Positions 1 through 8,758 of a DNA stretch of 64,000 nt are shown in pieces. The DNA is taken from the NCBI RefSeq assembly GCF_014803385.1, contig NZ_JACYFC010000004.1:1-64000 (forward strand). Reading direction: 5' to 3'. Source of the DNA: Marinomonas colpomeniae (lineage in GTDB: Bacteria > Pseudomonadota > Gammaproteobacteria > Pseudomonadales > Marinomonadaceae). Numbering within the stretch: position 1 is the first letter of the stretch; each line of letters starts with the position of its first letter. The notes beneath the pieces are model-generated. The model was not told the DNA's origin and did no database searches. It worked only from the letters and a program-made list of their open reading frames with translations. A program made the position numbers and the translations under genes.

Positions 1-4
1 AAAT

Positions 5-80
5 GGGTGTGTAGCTCAGTTGGGAGAGCGTCGCCCTTACAAGGCGAATGTCGGGAGTTCGAACCTCTCCACACCCACCA
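5..80 (+). tRNA. tRNA-Val (anticodon TAC)
   Basis: Cloverleaf with a 7-bp acceptor stem (GGGTGTG/CACACCC), anticodon loop CTTACAA giving anticodon TAC, TTCGAAC T-loop and an encoded CCA end. First of five tRNAs in a Val-Asp-Val-Asp-Val array; its promoter lies outside the window. Confidence 0.97.
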
Positions 81-150
81 CTAACTAGACAGTGGGTTTG
101 TTTTTATTTCTGCAGAGAATTAAAAATAAACAAAAGGCCTAGATTGTGTT

Positions 151-227
151 GGAGTGGTAGTTCAGTTGGTTAGAATACCTGCCTGTCACGCAGGGGGTCG
201 CGGGTTCGAGTCCCGTCCATTCCGCCA
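151..227 (+). tRNA. tRNA-Asp (anticodon GTC)
   Basis: Acceptor stem GGAGTGG/CCATTCC, anticodon loop CTGTCAC (GTC), discriminator G and encoded CCA. Separated from the preceding tRNA-Val by a 70-bp spacer that recurs later in this array and at 21841-21910. Confidence 0.97.
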
Positions 228-279
228 TTACTTATCTAAGCAATAAGTAATAGGTTAAGAAAAGAGTTTAGCTTAAAAT

Positions 280-355
280 GGGTGTGTAGCTCAGTTGGGA
301 GAGCGTCGCCCTTACAAGGCGAATGTCGGGAGTTCGAACCTCTCCACACCCACCA
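280..355 (+). tRNA. tRNA-Val (anticodon TAC)
   Basis: Identical in sequence to the tRNA-Val at 5-80, one 275-bp repeat unit further on. Confidence 0.97.
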
Positions 356-425
356 CTAACTAGACAGTGGGTTTGTTTTTATTTCTGCAGAGAATTAAAA
401 ATAAACAAAAGTCCTAGATTGTGTT

Positions 426-502
426 GGAGTGGTAGTTCAGTTGGTTAGAATACCTGCCTGTCACGCAGGGGGTCGCGGGTTCGAGTCCCGTCCATTCCGC
501 CA
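426..502 (+). tRNA. tRNA-Asp (anticodon GTC)
   Basis: Identical to the tRNA-Asp at 151-227, one 275-bp repeat unit further on. Confidence 0.97.
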
Positions 503-555
503 TTACTTATCTAAGCAATAAGTAATAGGTTAAGAAAAGAGTTTAGCTTAAAGAT

Positions 556-631
556 GGGTGTGTAGCTCAGTTGGGAGAGCGTCGCCCTTACAAGGCGAAT
601 GTCGGGAGTTCGAACCTCTCCACACCCACCA
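556..631 (+). tRNA. tRNA-Val (anticodon TAC)
   Basis: Third identical tRNA-Val; last gene of the array. Its CCA end runs directly into the terminator hairpin. Confidence 0.97.
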
Positions 632-650
632 ATCATATGATTGATTTTTT
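630..650 (+). terminator. terminator of the first tRNA array
   Basis: Stem CAATC/GATTG with loop ATAT followed by ATTTTTT, beginning in the CCA end of the last tRNA. A second hairpin (ATGACT/AGTCAT, 684-700, followed by eight T) may act as backup. Confidence 0.7.
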
Positions 651-683
651 CATATGAGATCCATCTAGTAAGCCTTGATACAT

Positions 684-708
684 ATGACTGTCCTAGTCAT
701 TTTTTTTT
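684..708 (+). terminator. second hairpin plus T-run
   Basis: Stem ATGACT, loop GTCCT, stem AGTCAT, then eight consecutive T. It lies about 50 bp after the first terminator of the tRNA array. Confidence 0.6.
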
Positions 709-1115
709 AATTGTTAATGTTGAATTCTTCTCAATGTCTTAATTTATCATGTGGCGAATATGTGACCATGTGGTGACCATCTTGAATATTCCTATTTTTA
801 ATTCATTCATTTAAATATTCCCAGATACCTATTTTAGCCCATTTTTTGACCTTCGGTCGTTTTGGTCCATGCGGTAAGCAGGATGTTTTTGGTCGCAAGA
901 TTTCTGTGACTAAATTTTTTGCCAAGTGACTTTAATACACCTAAAGTGTGTTTTTCTACATCCTCATAAGTAACTGACTAATAAAGAAATTAATTGTTAG
1001 GGTTGATTAGTATTTTATGGCGAAGCTGAAAAGCCAATGTGGCTATAGCGCTTAAAAAAGTAATTTTTTTATTGTTCATGCTTCTGCGTGAGCCTTTGCA
1101 TTAAGCCTTAATTGT
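709..1115. other. gene-free stretch after tRNA array
   Basis: No convincing ORF. It contains a short direct repeat (GTGACCATGTG then GTGACCAT, around 761-780) and a small GACC/GGTC hairpin near 850. It may be decayed sequence between the tRNA array and the regulator fragment. Confidence 0.4.
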
Positions 1116-1364
1116 GTGGGATTTAATATTTACTCAGGGAGCGGAGGAGTGGGTACTAATTGCACTGCGTTATTTTGTCAAATAGAGATCCTAAGGGCTA
1201 TTCCGGATAAACCAGACCGTTCTATATCGGCCGAAACGATTCAGACGGTATTAGAAGGGAAAGGTTTTAGCGTTCAAATACGTACTCTCCAGAGAGACCT
1301 TAAAGCGCTAACAAAGCAATTCGACAAGTCCACGAATAAATTCAAATGGAGCTTTAAATACTGA
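1116..1364 (+). pseudogene. N-terminal fragment of a WYL-type HTH regulator
   Basis: The 82-residue product resembles the DeoR-like winged helix that opens WYL-domain regulators: a helix with IEILRAIPDKP, then a recognition region with VQIRTLQRDLKALT and a WSF-type wing end. It stops immediately after this domain, where a full protein would continue for about 200 residues with the WYL ligand-binding part, none of which follows. GTG at 1116 opens the frame; GTG at 1149 is an alternative. It lies beside a tRNA array, so decay or truncation by rearrangement is likely. It could instead be a free-standing HTH protein. Confidence 0.55.
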
Positions 1365-1450
1365 GCCTAGTAAAGCTTAGAAAATTTATGGATTACTTCA
1401 GGAGGGATTATTGATAAAAAACATTTTCTTTCACTACTGTTAATTAAAGA

Positions 1451-1490
1451 TGCCTAAGTGAAATTTATTATCATTTAGGCATGTTTTCTA
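1451..1490. terminator. terminator between convergent genes
   Basis: TGCCTAAGTGA and TCATTTAGGCA form an 11-bp stem with one G-T pair (1451-1481), followed by a T-rich run on the plus strand. It sits between the regulator remnant and the oppositely oriented exporter gene and could serve both. Confidence 0.6.
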
Positions 1491-1494
1491 TTTC

Positions 1495-2319
1495 TTATAT
1501 TCCAATGAGTTGTAATAGCATGCGTACACCAGTAATAAAAAGAACAATACCGAATGCTTTTTTCAACTGAGCGGAGTTTAGCTTAGCGCCTATTTTTGCT
1601 CCTATTGGTGCAAAAATAATAGTGAGCGGGATAATTAATAAGAATGCAGGTAAATTGACTAGGCCTATAGTGCCAATCGGAGCATCTATACGACTACCAC
1701 CAACAGCAAGGAGGGTAACAGCTCCTGGCAAAGCAATTAATAATCCAAATGCAGCAGCAGTACCAACTGCTTTGTGAGTCGCAACGTTAAAGAGAGTCAA
1801 TAATGGTACACCAATTGTGCCTCCACCAATTCCGATCATTACTGATAAACCACCTACACAGGAAGCCATAATGCTTTGTCCAAATTTACCGGGTAGTTTA
1901 CTAAATAAGGCTGAAGCACCTGCGCGAAAAAGCATATTAATGCTAACAACAATAGCAATGATGGCGAACAGAAGGGTTAGGGTATTACCTGGGATATTTG
2001 ATGCAATTAAGCTGCCTAATATGGCAAATAGCAATACGAATCCCCCCCAAGCTTTTAAAATACCAATGTCGACATTACCTTTAATATAGTGCGCGCGAAT
2101 TGATGAAATAGATGTAGGGACAATAGTTGCTAAACTTGTTGCTGTGGCAATTACAATCGCAGATTCTTGGCTGACATCAAAAAATTGAAGCAAAAAATAT
2201 AGCACTGGTACGATTACTATTCCACCGCCAACACCAAGTAAGCCCGCTAATAAACCAGCAAAAACCCCGGTAATCATTAGTGCTATAATAATGGGCCAAG
2301 CGGCTAAAATTTCATTCAT
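1495..2319 (-). CDS. TauE/SafE family sulfite/organosulfonate exporter
   Basis: A 274-residue integral membrane protein of the TauE/SafE (former DUF81) family, of normal length. The two family repeats show as glycine-rich segments, GVGGGIVIVPVLYFLL near residue 29 and GIGGGTIGVPLLTLF near residue 162, each within hydrophobic helices; about eight segments are expected. Members export sulfite, sulfoacetate or related anions; the substrate here cannot be read from the sequence. The ATG has a strong upstream AGAAGG. It lies 137 bp downstream of the transferase gene in the same direction and may be read with that operon or alone. Confidence 0.85.
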   Translation of the reverse strand: MNEILAAWPIIIALMITGVFAGLLAGLLGVGGGIVIVPVLYFLLQFFDVSQESAIVIATATSLATIVPTSISSIRAHYIKGNVDIGILKAWGGFVLLFAILGSLIASNIPGNTLTLLFAIIAIVVSINMLFRAGASALFSKLPGKFGQSIMASCVGGLSVMIGIGGGTIGVPLLTLFNVATHKAVGTAAAFGLLIALPGAVTLLAVGGSRIDAPIGTIGLVNLPAFLLIIPLTIIFAPIGAKIGAKLNSAQLKKAFGIVLFITGVRMLLQLIGI

Positions 2320-2456
2320 ATATACCTTCTTTAATTTTTAAAGGAACTGATCTCAATTAATCTAAACTTTCTACTTATAATGTTAGAAACTTATGATGTA
2401 GATTTCGACACATAGTATCCTTATAAAATGTGCCGAAACTTTCTTACTCGCTTATA

Positions 2457-4046
2457 TCAGAATCCAGCCGCCTGACCATCTTTACGAGGGTCAGAGCCTG
2501 CGGCATAACCGCCATTTTCAAAGCGCTGAACAATTTGCGCTCCGCCAAAACCAAAAGCATTATCAGGTGCTTCAACCGTGATCTTGTGACCCAAATTTAT
2601 GAGCCCATCGATAAGTAATTTTGGCATCGTTGGTTCGCAAGCAACTTCAAGCCCTTCTACCATACGCCAGCGAGGGGCGTCTGCGGCTACTTGAGGATCT
2701 TGATCCCACAGTTGAGTACGTAATAATAGTTGAACATGACCTTGTGCTTGTATTGGTCCTCCCATCATGCCAAAAGCCATTAGAGGCTTGCCATTTTTCA
2801 TTGCAAAGCCTGGGATAATAGTATGAAAAGGGCGCTTGCCAGGAGCAACCTGATTAGGGTGTCCTTGTTTATTGGTAAAACCAAAACCTCTATTTTGCAT
2901 CGATATTCCAGTTCCGGGAACAACAACGCCTGAGCCAAACCCTGAATAGTTTGATTGAATAAAACTCACCATCATGCCTGACGAATCACCTACATTTAAC
3001 AATACAGTGCCACCCGTTTTAGGTGCGCCAGCTTGAAAGTCTTGAGCTTTATTTATGTCAATAAGCGCTGCTCGAGATTTAAGATATGCTTTATTAAGTA
3101 GATCATCTTCGTCTATGTCTTTCATATGGTCGCGGTCAGCAACAAAAGCATCAAGATCGCGATAAGCAAGCTTAATAGCCTCGATTTGTAGATGAACTGC
3201 AGAAATATCGTCAGGCTCATAATTACGAATGTTTGTATGTTCAAGGATACCAAGCGCCATTAATGCCGCAATTCCTTGACCATTAGGCGGGATTTCATGG
3301 AGCTCAACATTATCAAAATTATGGCTGATTGTGCCGCACCAGTCATTGCTATGGGAAGCTAAGTCGCTCACTGTCATAGCGCCACCGTTTGCTTTGGCAA
3401 AAGCGGCAATTTCTTCAGCAATTTCACCTTCATAAAACGCTTTACCATTTGTTTCTACAATGGCTCGAAGGGTTCTGGCTGCACCTGGATTACGGAATCT
3501 TTCACCTGCTTTTGGTGCGCGTCCATTCGGCATAAAAGTTTCTGCGAAGCCTGGTTGATCTTTTAATATTTCAGCGCCTTTGGCCCATGCTGCGCCAACG
3601 ACAGGAGAAACAATAAAACCTTCTTCTGCATAGCGAATAGCCGGAGCGAGTACGGTAGCAAGATCGAGTTTTCCGAATCGTTGTGAAAGAGAAATCCACG
3701 CACTTACTGCACCAGGGACTGTTACTGAATCCCAGCCATGTTGAGGCATGCCTTCAATAAAACGCTCTGGCGTCCAAGCTGCTGGCGCTCTGCCAGAGGC
3801 ATTGAGACCATGTAGTTTTTTACCGTCCCAAAGAATACAAAATGCATCTGATCCTAGACCGCACCCTGTAGGCTCGACAATTGTTAGAGTCGCTGCAGTT
3901 GCAATAGCCGCATCAACAGCATTACCACCTTGTTGTAAAATCGAAATTCCTGCCTGAGTAGCCAATGGCTGAGAAGTTGAGACAATATTCTCAGCAAGAA
4001 TAGGTGAGCGACGAGAAGGGTATACAGGGTCATGACGCAGATTCAT
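2457..4046 (-). CDS. gamma-glutamyltransferase-family protein (cytoplasmic)
   Basis: A 529-residue protein of the GGT (Ntn-hydrolase) family, which cleaves gamma-glutamyl bonds after self-processing into two chains. The N-terminal part has the GGNAVDAAIATAATL and EPTGCGLGSDAF motifs; the small-subunit start lies at TGGTVLL, making Thr347 the likely nucleophile, followed by FGSGVVVPGTGISMQNRG and a glycine-rich MMGGP segment. No signal peptide is visible, unlike periplasmic GGT of E. coli, so it probably acts in the cytoplasm like YwrD-type members. Its start overlaps the end of tctA by 17 bp, indicating translational coupling with the transporter, so its substrate is probably what the transporter brings in. 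Amidase or cephalosporin-acylase activity is an alternative in this family. Confidence 0.85.
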   Translation of the reverse strand: MNLRHDPVYPSRRSPILAENIVSTSQPLATQAGISILQQGGNAVDAAIATAATLTIVEPTGCGLGSDAFCILWDGKKLHGLNASGRAPAAWTPERFIEGMPQHGWDSVTVPGAVSAWISLSQRFGKLDLATVLAPAIRYAEEGFIVSPVVGAAWAKGAEILKDQPGFAETFMPNGRAPKAGERFRNPGAARTLRAIVETNGKAFYEGEIAEEIAAFAKANGGAMTVSDLASHSNDWCGTISHNFDNVELHEIPPNGQGIAALMALGILEHTNIRNYEPDDISAVHLQIEAIKLAYRDLDAFVADRDHMKDIDEDDLLNKAYLKSRAALIDINKAQDFQAGAPKTGGTVLLNVGDSSGMMVSFIQSNYSGFGSGVVVPGTGISMQNRGFGFTNKQGHPNQVAPGKRPFHTIIPGFAMKNGKPLMAFGMMGGPIQAQGHVQLLLRTQLWDQDPQVAADAPRWRMVEGLEVACEPTMPKLLIDGLINLGHKITVEAPDNAFGFGGAQIVQRFENGGYAAGSDPRKDGQAAGF

Positions 4047-5547
4047 TAGAAGTCCTTTTAGTTGTTTTGCTATTTTTAAGATGGCTTCGGATTGCCCAAG
4101 CGATAGAAAGCACAGCGGCTACTAAGAAAATTAGACTAATAGGGCGGCTTATAAATAAACTCAAATCAGCATCAGTCATAAGAGCACGACGTAGATTGGT
4201 TTCAGCAATAGGACCTAAAATTACACCTAGTACTAATGGTGCAAGTGAATATCCTAAGGCCCGCATCGCATACCCAGCTATACCGATAATAATTAACAAG
4301 TATAGATCTGTTACACGGTTATTGAGGGCAAACGCACCAACTACGCAACAGGTCATCACCACAGGTACTATTGCCCATTTAGGTACTTGAGTAATTCGTA
4401 AAAAAAGACGCATTGAAAAAACGGAAACAATTAACATCATTAGAGATGCTACAGCCATAGCGATAAACATACCGTAAACTAAATCGCCATGATCAAGGAT
4501 TAAGCGTGGGCCTACTGAAATACCATGAACCATGAGTGACGCCATTAAAATTGCATCAACTGCAGATCCAGGAATACCTAGTCCGATAAGTGGAATCAGC
4601 CCGCCACCAGCTGTTGCAGAATTGCCTGCTTCTGAAGCAACAATGCCATCCGTTTCCCCTTTACCAAATCTTTCGGGGTATTTTGACGCACGTTTGGCTT
4701 GATCATAGGCTAGTAAGTTCGCAATAGAACCACCAGCACCGGGAAGTGCTCCAATTAGCACTCCTAGGATTGAAGATCTTAATAAGTTTACTGGTCTCAT
4801 TAGTACTTCTTTAAATACTTTCCATGTCTGAAAATCTATTGCGCCAGTAACTAATGAATTACCAGAGCGTATATTTTTGGCATCTTCCACTTCAGAGACT
4901 AGTTGTGAAATCGCAAAAATCCCGATTAGTACTACAAGAAATGGAAAGCCGGTTTGTAGCATTTCAATGTCAAAATCGAATCTAGCTCTACCTAAAATTG
5001 GATCCGTTCCAACGGTTGAAATGAGAAGACCAACAAGTCCCGCAAGCATTCCACGAACAACCGAACTACCTACAAGACTACCAACAATTGTTAATGCAAA
5101 AACAATGAGTGAAAAATACTCCCAAGGACCAAGCTTTACAGCAAAAAGTGCTAGTGGTGGGGCTGCAAAAATTAATACGACAGTTGAAATTATCGTTCCA
5201 AAAAATGATGCCCAAACACCAATCGATAGTGCGCGACCTGGTTCACCATTACGTGCCATAGGGTAGGCGTCAAAAGTGGTTGCAACAGATGAAGGCGTAC
5301 CTGGTATTCCTAAAAGTGCTGCGGATATTAAGCCTCCAGTATATCCACCTACATAAACAGAAAGCATTACCGCAATGCCTTGTAATGGCTCCATAGCAAA
5401 TGTAAGGGGTAGAGTTAAGACTATTGCCATAGTTACAGTGAAACCTGGTATTGCAGCAGCAACAATACCGGCAATGGATCCTGCAAACATGTACACAAGT
5501 GTCGAGAAGGTAAATATTTGCGTAGCTCCGATGAGAAAATCATCCAT
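4030..5547 (-). CDS. tctA: TTT transporter large permease TctA
   Basis: A 505-residue, about 12-helix permease of the tripartite tricarboxylate transporter family. Typical are the N-terminal GIVAAAIPGFTVTMAI segment, GLISAALLGIPGTPSSVATTFDAYPM and the later GALPGAGGSIANLLAY repeat, the paired glycine/proline loops of TctA. The frame is open further upstream, but ATG at 5547 is preferred: it has GGGGAG in front and begins one base after the tctB stop, whereas the longer version would overlap tctB by 44 bp. The family moves citrate and other carboxylates with a periplasmic receptor. Confidence 0.92.
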   Translation of the reverse strand: MDDFLIGATQIFTFSTLVYMFAGSIAGIVAAAIPGFTVTMAIVLTLPLTFAMEPLQGIAVMLSVYVGGYTGGLISAALLGIPGTPSSVATTFDAYPMARNGEPGRALSIGVWASFFGTIISTVVLIFAAPPLALFAVKLGPWEYFSLIVFALTIVGSLVGSSVVRGMLAGLVGLLISTVGTDPILGRARFDFDIEMLQTGFPFLVVLIGIFAISQLVSEVEDAKNIRSGNSLVTGAIDFQTWKVFKEVLMRPVNLLRSSILGVLIGALPGAGGSIANLLAYDQAKRASKYPERFGKGETDGIVASEAGNSATAGGGLIPLIGLGIPGSAVDAILMASLMVHGISVGPRLILDHGDLVYGMFIAMAVASLMMLIVSVFSMRLFLRITQVPKWAIVPVVMTCCVVGAFALNNRVTDLYLLIIIGIAGYAMRALGYSLAPLVLGVILGPIAETNLRRALMTDADLSLFISRPISLIFLVAAVLSIAWAIRSHLKNSKTTKRTSNESAS

Positions 5548-5548
5548 C

Positions 5549-6058
5549 TTAAAATACTCCCCGTGGAAGAAATACGGTAAAGACTTCAGCAAATAGCCAA
5601 TTAAGTCCGAAAGAAAAGACCAGTGCCGTTATGAAAGCAATCACAATTGATTTAGTGGTACGAGGCATCAAAATTACTTGAACTGTGAATATGAAAATCA
5701 TGCTTGCAATAGAGAAGCCTATGATAGGGATTACAAGAATATAAAGTGCAAGCGCTCCAAGTGTTATAAATACAAGATAACGACGGTGCATCCAGGCTTT
5801 TACTTCAGTATAAAAGCGACCATAGCCTAGGTAAGAAATTTTACGCAAGGAATCGACAATAGCAAACATAGTGAGTAGCCCAATTACAGCACAAACAATC
5901 TGTGGAAAAGCGCCTGCTCCAAGTGTTTCAAATCGAGATGTTGGTATGTTATAAGCGGCAAAGAATAATCCAACAGAGGCAATCAGAATAATAAAGTAGC
6001 TTAGAAGGCGGGCAATTTCGCCCGCCTCCAGCACTTTGTCATGAGTTGAATTACTCAT
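5549..6058 (-). CDS. tctB: TTT transporter small permease TctB
   Basis: A 169-residue membrane protein with four hydrophobic segments, the size and pattern of TctB. It overlaps the tctC stop by ATGA and is followed one base later by tctA, so the three transporter genes form one tightly coupled unit. Small TctB proteins diverge strongly, so the call rests on topology, position and the final LFAEVFTVFLPRG segment, which is typical of the family. Confidence 0.88.
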   Translation of the reverse strand: MSNSTHDKVLEAGEIARLLSYFIILIASVGLFFAAYNIPTSRFETLGAGAFPQIVCAVIGLLTMFAIVDSLRKISYLGYGRFYTEVKAWMHRRYLVFITLGALALYILVIPIIGFSIASMIFIFTVQVILMPRTTKSIVIAFITALVFSFGLNWLFAEVFTVFLPRGVF

Positions 6059-7014
6059 GGAGCAAGTACTTCAGACAGGGATGAAACTGTTTTTTCTAGC
6101 GTAAGAAGATAAGCTTTATAGTCTTCTTGACCTCGGAACCCAACGTTAGCACCAGCGTTGTTTGTTTGCTTAATATAGGAAGGGTCTTTAGATAGTTTCT
6201 CGAATGCTACTTCAAGTGCATCGCGTATTTCTTTAGGCGTTCCTTTAGGTACAACAATTCCGCGAGTTACGTTAAGTTCTAAATTCTGACCAAGCTCGGC
6301 TAATGTTGGAACATTTGGAGTTTCGGTCATTCGCTCAGTTGATCCAACTGCAAGGAAAATTAGGTCACCATTATCAACGAATTGCTTAGAAGAGCTAACA
6401 TCACCTATAGCAGAATCTAGATTACCACCAACCAGAGCTCTTATTCGTTGCCCTGTTCCTTCGTATCCTACGTACTTAAATTGAAGGCCAAATGCTTGCT
6501 CGATCATAGCGGCATGAAGATGTGGTACACCAGCAAGAGTAACTCCCATTGTTATTTCACCTGGATGAGATTTAGCAAATGAGACGAACTCTTCAAAATT
6601 GCTATAGTTCTTGTTTTTTCCAATGACAAGGTATTGTGGTGATGATGTCATCAATGCAACAGGTTCGAAATCATCCCAAGCAATATCAGTGATGCCAGTT
6701 TCAGTCGCCACGAGAAGGCCTTCGTGAATTTGGCTAATTGTATACCCATCTGTATCGCGACGAGATGTTTCACGCAGACCAACTGTTCCACCAGCCCCAG
6801 GCATATTTATGATTGGCATTTTTACACCAAGAAAAGGTTCCACATTATTGGCGATTAATCTCATTAGCGTATCTGACCCTCCACCTGGTGACCAAGGGAC
6901 GATAAATTCGACTGCACGTTCTGGATAAACTTCTGCATTACTTGGTGTAGCGAACATAGTTGCTACGGCAATAAGAGCCGCACTGATTTTCATGGAAATA
7001 CTACAGTTTTTCAT
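6055..7014 (-). CDS. tctC: TTT transporter periplasmic receptor TctC (Bug family)
   Basis: A 319-residue periplasmic binding protein with a Sec signal (MKNCSISMKISAALIAVATM, cleavage after PSNA). It carries the Bug-family opening VEFIVPWSPGGGSDTLMR and NMPGAGGTVGLRE, where backbone groups clamp a ligand carboxylate. ATG at 7014 is chosen because AGGAGT precedes it at good spacing; the longer frame from 7056 lacks one and would spoil the signal peptide. First gene of the tctCBA-transferase operon. The Bug fold binds carboxylated ligands including amino acids; combined with the downstream transferase, a gamma-glutamyl compound is a reasonable but unproved ligand. Confidence 0.9.
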   Translation of the reverse strand: MKNCSISMKISAALIAVATMFATPSNAEVYPERAVEFIVPWSPGGGSDTLMRLIANNVEPFLGVKMPIINMPGAGGTVGLRETSRRDTDGYTISQIHEGLLVATETGITDIAWDDFEPVALMTSSPQYLVIGKNKNYSNFEEFVSFAKSHPGEITMGVTLAGVPHLHAAMIEQAFGLQFKYVGYEGTGQRIRALVGGNLDSAIGDVSSSKQFVDNGDLIFLAVGSTERMTETPNVPTLAELGQNLELNVTRGIVVPKGTPKEIRDALEVAFEKLSKDPSYIKQTNNAGANVGFRGQEDYKAYLLTLEKTVSSLSEVLAP

Positions 7015-7040
7015 TGGAACACTCCTGAATAAATGAGGCC

Positions 7041-7055
7041 GCAGTGTTAATGCCA
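7041..7055 (-). promoter_or_regulatory. possible sigma-54 promoter of tctC operon
   Basis: On the minus strand TGGCATTAACACTGC has the GG-N10-GC arrangement of -24/-12 promoters. The start would fall near 7029, leaving only about 15 bases before ATG 7014, just enough for the AGGAGT site. The divergent LysR gene suggests ordinary sigma-70 control instead, so this is tentative. Confidence 0.35.
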
Positions 7056-7149
7056 CAGCTAAAGGTTACCAATCGATACTAACACAAGAAAAACATAGGG
7101 AAAGCTCGAAATATTTGACATTATATTTAGTAAAACTTATCTTAAGGTT

Positions 7150-8034
7150 ATGGATACAAAACAACTTGAAACACTTCTTGCTATTGAGCAGTACGGTGGT
7201 TTTGCTGCAGCGGCGAAAATAGTGAATATTACCGCTTCTGCAGTAAGTCAGCAGATTACTTCATTAGAGTCAGAACTTGGCGCGACACTTTTTGATCGTA
7301 CCTATCGTCCTCCAATGCTTACAGCTAAAGGGGAGGAGGTCGTTCGCTCAGCTCGAGCTATATTGCAAATTATGACCGAAACCAAGACATCGGTTTCGGG
7401 CATGCAGGTGCGTGGAACTATTGCGTTTGGTTCACTCCGAACGGGTACAAACTCGTTAGTTCCACGGTCACTTGCAAGCTTACGTAAGACATATTCAGAA
7501 TTAAACTTTCGATTACGTATAGGTATGTCTGAAGAACTTATGAATGAAGTTGTTTCAGGACAGCTTGATGCCGCACTCGTTGCTGATTATGTTGCTGTGC
7601 CGCAAAGCTTGACTTGGACTCCTGTTGTTAATGAGCCTCTTGTGGTTTTATTACCGAGAGGAACAGGTGTACGAACTCTTGAAGAATTGGTACGTAAAAT
7701 CCCCTTTATTCGTTACCGCACGCAGGTGCAACTTTCTAGGCAAATTGATACTGAGATTGCACAACTCTCATCGGAACCAATAGAAGTAGTATCAGTAAAT
7801 ACAATGACCGCTGTGGTGGGATGTATTCAAGCTGGACTTGGTTTTTCTATCGTTCCAAAAATGGCGTTACAAGATACGATTACTACTTCACTTGACTGGT
7901 TTCCATTTGGTTCTCCGCCAATTTATCGAAGACTTGGCGTGGTTCAGCGAGAGAATTCAAGTCGCAAAGATGTTCTTGGTGCACTTATTGTGGCGTTAGA
8001 GCATCAAGGTCAAAAAATGCTAGAGGATATCTAG
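7150..8034 (+). CDS. LysR-family regulator, divergent from tct operon
   Basis: A 294-residue LysR protein. The N-terminal winged helix (residues 1-60) shows ETLLAIEQYGGFAAAAKIV then ITASAVSQQITSLESELG and FDRTYRPPMLTAKG. A periplasmic-binding-protein-like effector domain fills the rest (about 90-290). It is transcribed away from tctC across a 135-bp gap, the usual layout in which a LysR protein controls the neighbouring operon and itself. AAGG precedes the ATG. The inducer is not evident. Confidence 0.88.
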   Translation: MDTKQLETLLAIEQYGGFAAAAKIVNITASAVSQQITSLESELGATLFDRTYRPPMLTAKGEEVVRSARAILQIMTETKTSVSGMQVRGTIAFGSLRTGTNSLVPRSLASLRKTYSELNFRLRIGMSEELMNEVVSGQLDAALVADYVAVPQSLTWTPVVNEPLVVLLPRGTGVRTLEELVRKIPFIRYRTQVQLSRQIDTEIAQLSSEPIEVVSVNTMTAVVGCIQAGLGFSIVPKMALQDTITTSLDWFPFGSPPIYRRLGVVQRENSSRKDVLGALIVALEHQGQKMLEDI

Positions 8035-8311
8035 GCTGCACACATACAATCAACTCGTAAGAGATTTTTCCTTTCTAACCAACGTAGGTAATAGACAAAG
8101 GTCTAATTAACATACCTACCATGTTCCGAGTAAAAATAACCGATTAAGCATGTTTATCTTTAAAAATAGCCTTTAAATATTGTGCCTAATTAATTAAAAA
8201 TTAAGAGAAACCATTCTTAACCGATGGCAGGGTGGCAGAAAGCTTGCATTATAGTTTAAGAATTTGAGTTGCTTTAAAGGTCAGTGATTACAGAAATAAG
8301 GAGACTTTATA

Positions 8312-8758
8312 ATGAACAAAAATGATACAGCTTTGCTTAGTATCTTAATACAAGATGCTAGAGCGTCTTTTGCTGATATTGCAAGAAAGTTAAATATCTC
8401 ACGAGCGCATGCAAGATCAAGAGTGAATGCTCTTGTTGATGAAGGTGTAATAGAGAAATTCACAGCGGTAGTAAATCCTGAAAAATTAGGTAAGGTTATT
8501 TCAACTTTTATCGATTTAAAAGTCGTGCCGCAACATATAGAGGCGGTTGCTGAGGAGCTTGCGGCCAAACAAGAGGTTGTTAGCTTGTATATTATGTCGG
8601 ATTTAAGAAGCTTACACATCCATACACTTACCGATAGCCATGAGGCTTTTGATAAGTTTTCCAAAGACTTTTTGCTTGGGCGTAAAGAGGTTATTTCGGT
8701 CGAATGCGGTAGCTTATTGAAACGAGTTAAACATAGGCGTGGTGGAGCTAGATTGTAG
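8312..8758 (+). CDS. Lrp/AsnC-family transcriptional regulator
   Basis: A 148-residue protein of normal Lrp/AsnC length: an N-terminal helix-turn-helix (DTALLSILIQDARASFADIARKLN, then ISRAHARSRVNALVDEGVI) and a C-terminal RAM ligand-binding domain from about residue 65. Lrp-family proteins sense amino acids or related compounds. GGAG lies in front of the ATG. It precedes the TRAP operon in the same direction with 359 bp between, so it may regulate it, but this is inferred from position only. Confidence 0.9.
   Translation: MNKNDTALLSILIQDARASFADIARKLNISRAHARSRVNALVDEGVIEKFTAVVNPEKLGKVISTFIDLKVVPQHIEAVAEELAAKQEVVSLYIMSDLRSLHIHTLTDSHEAFDKFSKDFLLGRKEVISVECGSLLKRVKHRRGGARL

Larger units (their letters stand above)
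5..631 (+). repeat. tandem 275-bp tRNA repeat
   Basis: The unit tRNA-Val, 70-bp spacer, tRNA-Asp, 52/53-bp spacer is repeated about 2.3 times. Spacers are almost identical between copies (for example GGCCT versus GTCCT near 136 and 411), so this is recent unit duplication and not independent insertion. Confidence 0.95.

Noticed and set aside
5-631. CRISPR array
   Set aside because: The regular repeats are tRNA genes with spacers that are themselves repeated.
5548-5592. Longer TctA start at 5592
   Set aside because: It would overlap tctB by 44 bp and adds residues without a ribosome site; ATG 5547 directly follows the tctB stop and has GGGGAG upstream.
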